Origin: Treponema phagedenis | GTDB taxonomy: Bacteria > Spirochaetota > Spirochaetia > Treponematales > Treponemataceae | Assembly: GCF_008153345.1 (NCBI RefSeq) | Contig: NZ_CP042818.1 | Location: 1,922,001 to 1,986,000 of the forward strand | Reading direction: 5' to 3' | DNA: 64,000 nt | In this document: positions 57,607 to 64,000 of the stretch, in pieces | How the letters are laid out: each line of letters begins with the position of its first letter | Numbering within the stretch: the first letter of the stretch is position 1 | The notes under the pieces: model-generated | What the model was told of the DNA's origin: nothing | The model's database searches: none | The model's input: the letters and a program-made list of their open reading frames with translations, nothing else | Made by a program: the position numbers and the translations under genes

Positions 57607-58365
57607 ATGAAAAACTATCAAAAAACAAAGAAACTCTTTATTCTCTCTTGCATTATTGCATTTATCTTTGCCTTGCCTGCCGTATTTTCCGCAGGGCCAA
57701 AAGTTCCCTATACGCATGACGGATTTTATTCAACCGATAAAATACAAAAGGCGGTTCACTTTGTCTCTGTAGAAGATATTGAAAAAAGTCTTGAAGGCAT
57801 GAAGCCTATCAATGTCAGTTTTGATATCGATGATACATTACTGCATTCAAGCGGATACTTTCGCTACGGACAGGATTATTTTCAGATTCCAAATGATCCA
57901 AGAGGAAAAATCAGCTATCTTTTTAATCAAAAATTTTGGGACTATGTAGCGGAGATGGGAGATGAACATTCAATTCCAAAGCAATCCGCCAAAGATCTTA
58001 TTGACATGCATTTAAAACGAGGAGACAAGATATTTTTTATTACCGGCAGAACAAAACATTCGGCAGCAAAAAACTATACCTCAAATAAATTATCAAAAAC
58101 ACTCAAGCGTTTTTTTGATCTTCCTGAAGAAATATTTGTGGAATATACCGCAGGCACTCCGGTAAAAGGGTTTAATTATGATAAATCCTATTATATTAAG
58201 AAACACAAAGTTTCTATCCATTACGGAGACAGCGATGATGATATTTTAGCCGCCCGAGAGGTTGGAATACGCGCAATCCGTGTACAAAGAGCTTATAATT
58301 CTACAAACAGCCAAAAACTTAATGGCGGCTACGGTGAAGAAGTGCTTATAAACTCTGCATGGTAA
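57607..58365 (+). CDS. aphA: class B acid phosphatase (AphA-like, HAD superfamily)
   Basis: 252 aa. Signal peptide (about residues 1-28, ending AVFSA). The HAD catalytic motif is FDIDDTLLHSS; FFITGRT, K-rich helix and YGDSDDDILAAREVG follow. It removes phosphate from nucleotides in the periplasm with magnesium. AAGGAGCA lies upstream of the ATG; the IS5 element ends 26 nt before it, so its native promoter may be displaced and the IS may drive it. Confidence 0.9.
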   Translation: MKNYQKTKKLFILSCIIAFIFALPAVFSAGPKVPYTHDGFYSTDKIQKAVHFVSVEDIEKSLEGMKPINVSFDIDDTLLHSSGYFRYGQDYFQIPNDPRGKISYLFNQKFWDYVAEMGDEHSIPKQSAKDLIDMHLKRGDKIFFITGRTKHSAAKNYTSNKLSKTLKRFFDLPEEIFVEYTAGTPVKGFNYDKSYYIKKHKVSIHYGDSDDDILAAREVGIRAIRVQRAYNSTNSQKLNGGYGEEVLINSAW

Positions 58366-58389
58366 TTAACACAAACAAAAATAAAAACT

Positions 58390-58600
58390 GCTAAACGTTT
58401 TTTTGATAATTCAATACGGTTGTAATACTTTATATAAATCGTAAAAAATTTTATAAAAAAGAGTCCGACACGGCACAAGGGCGAAGTTTTGTCATTTTCC
58501 CTTTACTTCGCCTACGAGTTTTAAAGCTCCAATTTTACAGTTTCCTGTTGATGCTTTAAAACATCGTTTAAAATTTCGCAACGGTGTTATTTTGCTATCC
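58390..58600. repeat. composite hairpin MITE, gap aphA-IS30 remnant
   Basis: Left end CTAAACGTTTTTTTGATAA, core GAGTCCGACACGGCACAAGG, hairpins GGCGAAGT/ACTTCGCC and GTTTTAAAGC. The right end is missing; 58600-58765 shows nothing else. Confidence 0.72.
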
Positions 58601-58765
58601 GCATTAAAATAATACCGGTAATTCTGCATAATTATACACCATGTTTAATTAATAGAAAGCGCGTAAATAAAATAAGCTTATGAATAAAGTTATGGATTGA
58701 GAATTTTACGATTCTCAATCCGCTGTTTTACAACTGATAGGATTTTTCGATTCTGAATTGTCAAG

Positions 58766-59504
58766 TTAAGCTAGACACGGATACACAAAATCCATAAAAA
58801 CTTCTATTGGTGTTTTGTATCCCAGGTATTTCCGTGGGATGTTGTTTCTGTAATTGGCTACCGAAATAATTTCCGATTCTTCAATTATATTGAAGTCGCT
58901 CTTCTTCGGCAGTCCGTCTCTTCTGAGTAACCCGTTTGAGTTTTCGTTCAATGCGCGTTGACTCGGGCAACCGGGGGCTTGCAAAAAAAATTGAGATGTC
59001 ATGCCGGTTGCAGATGTTTTTCCAATTAGAGAACTCTTTGTCGCAATCAAAGGTTATCGACTTGAACAGGTTCCTCGGCAATTTTTTAAACCATTGATCA
59101 AGCCTTTGTTCAACCGCTGCTGCGGTTGTTCCTGCCGGTTTCAATGCGATAATCACTTTTGAAACACGCTCTGCAAGCGTAATGACCGCACTTTTGTGGT
59201 CTTTGCCGACAATAGTATCTCCTCCCAAATGTCCGCATTCGCTCTCATAATTGGAAAATTCACTTGCTCGGTCGCAAAGCGTGCGACGAAATGCCTGTTT
59301 TCCTCTCCACTCTTTATGTCCGTTCGGTTTTGTGCCTTTCATCGGTAACGCACTGATATCAAGCGTCGGGTCATCTCTGAAGCGGCGGTACATTGTGCGT
59401 GCCGACATTGAAAACTTGCGCTCGTTTCGTCCGATAATAACGTCAGGCGTCCATCCCTCTGCAATTTTTTTAAGTACATCCTCCCGCCAAAGCCAAAAAG
59501 GCAA
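58766..59504 (-). pseudogene. IS30-family transposase remnant
   Basis: Two frames: 58881-59504 (IAEGWTPDVIIGR, FDCDKEFSNWKNI, FFASPRLPEST) and 58766-59050 (RALNENSNGLLRRDGLPKK, YRNNIPRKYLGYKTPIEVF). A frameshift sits near 58970. The N-terminal helix-turn-helix of about 100 residues is missing. Not active. Confidence 0.88.
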
Positions 59505-59541
59505 GCAGAAAACACAAAAAGATTTTTGATTGGTTTTTCAT
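59470..59541 (-). pseudogene. severed lipoprotein signal peptide
   Basis: AGGAG lies 8 nt before an ATG at 59541 on the minus strand. The 23-residue product starts MKNQSKIFLCFLLAFLALAG and ends GCT, i.e. a lipobox LAGGC, then TAA. It overlaps the front of the IS30 relic in another frame. Probably the start of a lipoprotein gene cut by the insertion. Confidence 0.4.
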
Positions 59542-59898
59542 ACATAAAACTCCTGGTAGGGAATTTCTAAAAATATCAATTTTTAAAACCTTTCCCTTAG
59601 ATTTTTCACAATACTTTTCTGTAAGTTATTTACGATTAAAACTTTCAGATAACAGTTCATGGTATTACTATCGTAACATATTGCATTAACTTTGATAAGA
59701 GTTTTATCAAAGATAGAGCGCGCTCCGCACCCACCGCATGAACCGCTATTGCTTCTCGATAAAGTGAATTTTTTAATGCGAGTCGTTTTTGATGCCCTTA
59801 TCAAAATGAACTTACAAGTTTTAAAGCTTTGCAATCTATTTTTTTTTAACATTTTTCCGTGTTGTGTCAGATTTGCAGGCAGTTAAACAATCCCGAGC
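59542..59898. other. intergenic region with a degenerate repeat
   Basis: CAAAATGAACTTACAAGTTTT and TTAAAGCTTTGCAATC (59800-59840) are decayed words of the hairpin family. Nothing else is recognised. Confidence 0.4.
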
Positions 59899-60648
59899 TC
59901 AAGCCTCATTGTTGTGTAATAACTCCGCAATTTCTTCTTTGGTAAGATTGCGGAATTCCCCCGGTTTTAGTCCGTTTAATTGAATGCCGCCTATTCTTAC
60001 GCGGATAAGCCGCTTTATCGGAATTTTAAAAAAGTCAAAAACTTTTCGTATTTCTCTGTTTTTTCCTTCAATAAGAACAATGCTTGCCTTACGGGATGCC
60101 TGGCGTTTTGCGGAAACGCAGCGGTAAAAAATACCCTCAATTCGTATTCCACGTGTAAACCTTTCAATGAGCGTATCGGGAATATCCTGCGTTGTTTCAA
60201 TTAGATACTCTTTTTCTATTTCTGCGGAAGGATGCTCAATACGGGCAGAAAAATCTCCGTCGTTGGTAAAAAGAATAGCGCCGCCCGAATACATGTCAAG
60301 CCTGCCGATATTATAGAGCCGTTCAGTATAAGCTTCTTTCAGCAAATCAGCGGCGGTTGCCCTTCCCATCTCGTCAGACAAAGAGCATACATAACCTACC
60401 GGCTTATTGAGCAGCACATAACGCTTTTCTTTTTCAAATTTAATCTGTTGATTATCAAAACATACAATATCGCTTGGTAAAACCTTGGTGCCGAGTTCGG
60501 TTACTTTAATCCCATTGACGCTCACCCTGCCGTCCAAGATAAGTTTTTCGCTTGCTCTTCTGGATGCAATCCCCGATTTTGCAAGATATACCTGTAATCG
60601 AATTTCTTTATCGGGCAAGTTCAAAACGCTCCTTTTCGGTTTCGTCAA
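59899..60648 (-). CDS. rluB: 23S rRNA pseudouridine synthase (RluB/RsuA family)
   Basis: Up to 249 aa. The S4 domain is LQVYLAKSGIASRRASEKLI. The catalytic Asp sits in GRLDMYSGGAILFTNDG. It modifies uridine in ribosomal RNA. An ATG at 60648 would overlap scpB by 41 nt; a TTG at 60619 (MPDKEIRLQVY) overlapping the scpB stop is also possible. Same strand as scpB, an operon pairing seen widely. Confidence 0.92.
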   Translation of the reverse strand: MTKPKRSVLNLPDKEIRLQVYLAKSGIASRRASEKLILDGRVSVNGIKVTELGTKVLPSDIVCFDNQQIKFEKEKRYVLLNKPVGYVCSLSDEMGRATAADLLKEAYTERLYNIGRLDMYSGGAILFTNDGDFSARIEHPSAEIEKEYLIETTQDIPDTLIERFTRGIRIEGIFYRCVSAKRQASRKASIVLIEGKNREIRKVFDFFKIPIKRLIRVRIGGIQLNGLKPGEFRNLTKEEIAELLHNNEA

Positions 60649-61162
60649 GCTTTGGCAAATCCGCTATGCTGTTTAAACGAAAAACTTTTAAAAATTCCTT
60701 TGTAGTGCCGTACTGCACCGGTTTTCCCGGAACATCTTTTTTCCCTACTTCTTTGATAAGCTGCTTTTCAACTAAAAGCCGAATCATTGTATCTGCGGAA
60801 ACGCCTCGAATAGCTTCAATTTCGCCGCGCGTTACCGGCTGAGAATAGGCTATGATCGAAAGAGTTTCCATTGCCGCACGAGAGAGTCTTGTTTCGTTTT
60901 TTTTGCCATAGCGATTTTTCAATACATCCCAGAATTCTTTTTTCGGCATAATAACCCAGCCGCCCATAAGTTGAACAATTTCTATTCCGCTTGAGGAGTC
61001 CGCATACAGTTCATGTAATTTTTCAAGGCAAAGTTTTACCACATCAATTGAAAGCCCCGAAATTTTACTTAAATTATTTTCATCTATCGGCTCACCCTCA
61101 AGATAGAGGATTGCCTCAATAAGAGCTGTTTCTTTTTCCATCTTATACTCCGTCATCGTCAT
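60608..61162 (-). CDS. scpB: segregation and condensation protein B
   Basis: 184 aa from the longest start; the ATG at 61141 (MEKETALIEAILYLEGE) has GGAG 7 nt upstream and is likely the true one. Two winged helices with RLSRAAMETLSIIAYSQPVT and GEIEAIRGVSADTMIRLLVE, typical ScpB. It binds SMC with ScpA to compact the chromosome. scpA is not adjacent. Confidence 0.93.
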   Translation of the reverse strand: MTMTEYKMEKETALIEAILYLEGEPIDENNLSKISGLSIDVVKLCLEKLHELYADSSSGIEIVQLMGGWVIMPKKEFWDVLKNRYGKKNETRLSRAAMETLSIIAYSQPVTRGEIEAIRGVSADTMIRLLVEKQLIKEVGKKDVPGKPVQYGTTKEFLKVFRLNSIADLPKLDETEKERFELAR

Positions 61163-61380
61163 TTCTCTTTTACAGTAATCTCAATAAGGATGCTCTCAAA
61201 ATATCAATTTTTAGAGGGAACCCTTAAATTTATTTGCGATATTTCTTGTAAGGCAACCATACAATACCTTACAAAAAACTCGAGCAAAGCGTAGCACGCT
61301 TTTTAATCTGAAGGCGTATCTTTTTCTACACACTCACACTCTCTTTAAAAAAGAGTTTGAGTAAAAATAATTTTATAAAC
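61163..61380. other. intergenic region, no gene
   Basis: Contains AAAATATCAATTTTTAGAGG (61197), also seen with variation at 59571, and a CTCTTTAAAAAAGAG hairpin near 61340 that may end the TraB transcript. Confidence 0.4.
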
Positions 61381-62316
61381 CTAAAAACTTGTTCGCAAAA
61401 GTTTTTTCTCTTTTAGGATATCAAATACATTATTTTCTCCGCAAAAATGTCCCGCACCTGCAAAAATAAAAGTAATTCCCGGTTGTGCCGTTACGTCAAT
61501 GATTTTTTTTGCCCAGTCTTGATTTCGAGTATACAATAGCGCTTCAAGATACCTTGTGTATAAATCATTCGGAGCATCTTCAGGAAATAAAAGCTCTATC
61601 GACTGCACAAGAGTACCGAGCTCTTTTCTATCATCATGCACATATGCTTGCATAATTTTTTTCAGGTTTGCTTGAAAATCTTCCAAATCCTGACATTCTT
61701 TTATGGTTTCTTTTAGAAGATACAGCTGATCATCATAGGTACCGAATGACAGTAAATCAAGTTGCGTTTGCAAATCATCTAAGCCGAGTACTTTTCTGGT
61801 TCCGGCTCTTTTATAAAAAAATAAATCAAGTCCTTTTGCAGGATCAATTTTTGCATCGCTGAACAATTGCTGTTCTACGGCAGCCTTCATCACCCACGGT
61901 TCAAATCCGTTCAGCGCCTGTACATTTGCTGCGCCGAGTATTTTGTTTAATAGCACTGTTTCTTGAATGGAAAGATTACTCAGTAATTTTGGCTTACCCA
62001 TGTTTTCTAGCATACCTTGCAGCATCATTTTTTGAAGACTGAGCGAAAGATTGTTTATATCTTCAGTGCTTAATTCCGCATAAATCCTTGTTGCCGAATC
62101 AAAAAGGTCAAGGATTGTTTCATCAAGCGGATAGATCTCTTCACTTCCTACATGAATTGTTCCTACAATAAATACGGAGCTGTTTTCGCTGCGTATTTCC
62201 CAGAGCATCCGTTCTTGTCTGACAATAAGTTCGGGGATTTTGTCAGATTTAACGCTTGCACAACTTGCAAAACATAGTATGCAAAATAAAAAAACAGTAA
62301 AACGCAGAGCTTTCAT
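61381..62316 (-). CDS. TraB/GumN-family lipoprotein
   Basis: 311 aa. Lipoprotein signal with lipobox CFASC. The Tiki/TraB core has FIVGTIHVGSEEIYPL, AELSTEDI, GLDLFFYKRA and FAGAGHFCGENNV (GxGH). Related proteins are metal-dependent peptidases; activity here is untested. CGGAGG precedes the ATG, with TATAAT near 62330 on the minus strand. Confidence 0.85.
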   Translation of the reverse strand: MKALRFTVFLFCILCFASCASVKSDKIPELIVRQERMLWEIRSENSSVFIVGTIHVGSEEIYPLDETILDLFDSATRIYAELSTEDINNLSLSLQKMMLQGMLENMGKPKLLSNLSIQETVLLNKILGAANVQALNGFEPWVMKAAVEQQLFSDAKIDPAKGLDLFFYKRAGTRKVLGLDDLQTQLDLLSFGTYDDQLYLLKETIKECQDLEDFQANLKKIMQAYVHDDRKELGTLVQSIELLFPEDAPNDLYTRYLEALLYTRNQDWAKKIIDVTAQPGITFIFAGAGHFCGENNVFDILKEKKLLRTSF

Positions 62317-62398
62317 TTTTCCTCCGATTTGTTCACAATTATATAGATGAATGCCGAAACTGCGATATAAACGATATTCAAACAGAAAAACTCAAGGC

Positions 62399-63433
62399 TT
62401 ATTCGCCTCTTGCCTTTCTGCTTATTTTATTCCAAATGCCGGAAAGTCCCATCGCTTTTTTTACAAGCTTCAAAGTTTCTTTTGCTTCTTCCCGCATACG
62501 CATCGTACCTTCATAAATTACCTGATCAACAAAGTTTTTCTGATTTTCGTATTTAGCACGGCGCTCCCGCATCGGCTCTAAAAAGGTATTGATGGCAACC
62601 GCAAGTTTATCCTTTACTTCAACATCGCCAACCTTGCCTTTTCGGTACCGGTCTTTTAAATCTTCGACTTCCGCGGTGTTTGGATTAAAAGCATCGTGAT
62701 AAATAAACACCGGGTTCCCTTCAACCGTTCCGGGCACATCCGCACTCACCCTGTTCGGATCGGTATACATGCCGCGCACCTTTTTTTGCACAGTTTTTTC
62801 ATCATCCGAAAGAAAAATTGCGTTTCCTATGCTTTTAGACATTTTCGCTTGCCCGTCTGTTCCAATCAGCGAGCCCATTTCGCTCACCATAACATCAGGT
62901 ATGGGAAAAACATCTCCGTACAAAAAATTAAACCGTTTTGCAATTTCCCGTGTAAGTTCTACATGGCTTTCATTATCTTTTCCTACCGGCACAAGATGCG
63001 CACGCGGTAAAAGAATATCAGCCGCCTGCAATACCGGATAGCCTAAAAGACCGAAAGGAAGCTCGGAAAGATTCGCATTTTTTGCCATTTCCTTAATTGA
63101 AGGAACTCGCTGCAAACGCGGAACCGTTACAAGGTCGGTAAAAAACAACTGTAATTCGGTTACTTCCGGAACAGCTGACTGTAAATACACCAGAGACTTT
63201 TCCGGATCAATTCCGCAGGCAAGATAATCCAACACCATCTGCCTGACATTATCCCCTATTTGCTCAATATGTTCTTTTTCGGGCTTTGTGGTAAGCGTAT
63301 GCAAATCCGCAATAATAAAAAAACACTCATATTCATCCTGTAAACGCACTCTATTGCGTATGGAGCCGACATAATGCCCCAAATGTAATTTTCCGGTCGG
63401 ACGGTCACCCGTCAATATTCTTTTTTTCATCAT
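62399..63433 (-). CDS. trpS: tryptophanyl-tRNA synthetase
   Basis: 344 aa from ATG 63433; an upstream in-frame ATG at 63469 would precede the promoter. Class I signatures: HLGHYVGS (HIGH) and KMSKSIGN (KMSKS). It charges tRNA-Trp. No ribosome site precedes the start. Confidence 0.95.
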   Translation of the reverse strand: MMKKRILTGDRPTGKLHLGHYVGSIRNRVRLQDEYECFFIIADLHTLTTKPEKEHIEQIGDNVRQMVLDYLACGIDPEKSLVYLQSAVPEVTELQLFFTDLVTVPRLQRVPSIKEMAKNANLSELPFGLLGYPVLQAADILLPRAHLVPVGKDNESHVELTREIAKRFNFLYGDVFPIPDVMVSEMGSLIGTDGQAKMSKSIGNAIFLSDDEKTVQKKVRGMYTDPNRVSADVPGTVEGNPVFIYHDAFNPNTAEVEDLKDRYRKGKVGDVEVKDKLAVAINTFLEPMRERRAKYENQKNFVDQVIYEGTMRMREEAKETLKLVKKAMGLSGIWNKISRKARGE

Positions 63434-63440
63434 GGTCAGA

Positions 63441-63469
63441 ATAATAGCACGTAACAGCTTTCTTTGCAA
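63441..63469 (-). promoter_or_regulatory. promoter of trpS
   Basis: Minus strand TTGCAA (63464-63469), 17-nt spacer, TATTAT (63441-63446). The ATG at 63433 follows after 7 nt, so the mRNA should be leaderless. Confidence 0.6.
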
Positions 63470-63509
63470 GATTTTGCATAAAACTTACGAAACTTACGCA
63501 CGAACAAAA

Positions 63510-63640
63510 CTCTTACCCGCGAGTTTTAAACTTAATCAATGAGATAAAACCATATTAAAAAAACGTGCCGCATTTTTTTTCATCAAAAAAGAGAGCGACA
63601 CGGCGCAACGGCGGGCAAACTTACCATACTGTTTAATGAA
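63510..63640. repeat. MITE core copy, degraded
   Basis: CGCGAGTTTTAAACTTAATC, ATTAAAAAAACGTGCC, GAGAGCGACACGGCGCAACG and GGGCAAACTTACCATAC. Ends are eroded. Confidence 0.6.
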
Positions 63641-63691
63641 TGGTAGTTCCTTAACCATCGGATTGCAATTGCCTTGATTTTATTTTCAGTT

Positions 63692-64000
63692 TTACACCTC
63701 TATTCTATGCTTAAAAAGCCATGCGGAAGCAAAAAAGAAGCTAATGCCAATTATCAATAGAAAAACAGATCCTATAATGGGAAGTTCTGCCGGATACCTA
63801 TGGAGATAGGATTGCAATGTCGGATCAAAAAAATGTTGATTCACATACAAATAAGCCGAGACTTGCAAATTCAATTTTATTGTGAGCCAATTGCTGAACT
63901 CTTGTACCAAATACACAATAAATATAAAGATGATAAGGGCTAAGAATTCGGCAATTCTTCTTTTTTTAATAAAGGAACAGGTAAGGGCGCGCACAAAAAT
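63692..64000 (-). CDS. membrane protein, C-terminal part (partial)
   Basis: The frame runs off the right edge; a GTG at 63994 is possible but probably internal. Two long hydrophobic helices (FLALIIFIFIVYLVQEF and IIGSVFLLIIGISFFFASAW) enclose a loop. This looks like the end of an ABC-2-type permease, but no family is certain. Confidence 0.5.
   Translation of the reverse strand: MFVRALTCSFIKKRRIAEFLALIIFIFIVYLVQEFSNWLTIKLNLQVSAYLYVNQHFFDPTLQSYLHRYPAELPIIGSVFLLIIGISFFFASAWLFKHRIEV

Noticed and set aside
59571-61215. AAAATATCAATTTTT words at 59571 and 61197 as a mobile-element boundary
   Set aside because: Short AT-rich match flanking rluB-scpB, without inverted ends or target duplication.

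Overview
The window comes from a host-associated Treponema-like spirochaete. This rests on the OmpA/LysM/TPR envelope cluster, the BspA-type leucine-rich-repeat lipoprotein, NfnAB, proBA, rpmF-acpP-rnc, spirochaetal lipoboxes, moderate-to-low GC and the very high load of small repeats. The species was not determined; a T. phagedenis- or T. denticola-like organism is a guess.

Layout. 1-9302: dinB, then an alpha-2-macroglobulin lipoprotein paired with penicillin-binding protein 1C. 9769-13656: parA-parB, a Fur-family regulator and gapdh. 14733-20104: envelope operon (TPR lipoprotein, LysM lytic transglycosylase, OmpA protein, lipoprotein) and comF. 20789-26766: carbohydrate locus with two ABC permeases (the second split by a -1 frame change), a solute-binding lipoprotein and a GH95 fucosidase-type hydrolase. 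27115-28986: an IS630 element abutting two MITEs. 28987-37247: DUF4143-type AAA ATPase with a 33-bp repeat array, orphan response regulator, YfcE-like phosphoesterase, LRR lipoprotein, nfnAB and clpP. 37248-39038: repeats and tRNA-Arg/His. 39039-44586: two transporters and a GntR-controlled ABC exporter. 44587-54422: ISAs1 remnant, proAB, an NrdR-controlled NrdD-tail/glutaredoxin fusion with an NrdG-like activase, a broken DUF3160 lipoprotein, queD and adk. 54566-64000: tRNA-Phe, rpmF-acpP-rnc, an intact IS5 element, class B acid phosphatase, IS30 remnant, rluB-scpB, TraB lipoprotein, trpS and a partial membrane protein.

The most unusual feature is a family of about 20 interspersed elements with IS630-like ends (CTAGTAYARCGTTTT). 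The minimal form is exactly 195 bp twice. Larger forms carry strings of different hairpins in a shared modular grammar, one class always with a GTCCNT/ANGGAC loop. Other points of interest are the 33-bp repeat array upstream of the ATPase, a set of genes whose start codon lies 6-7 nt after the -10 box (predicted leaderless mRNAs), tandem NrdR boxes, and a slippery heptamer with an upstream Shine-Dalgarno-like GGAGG in the split permease.
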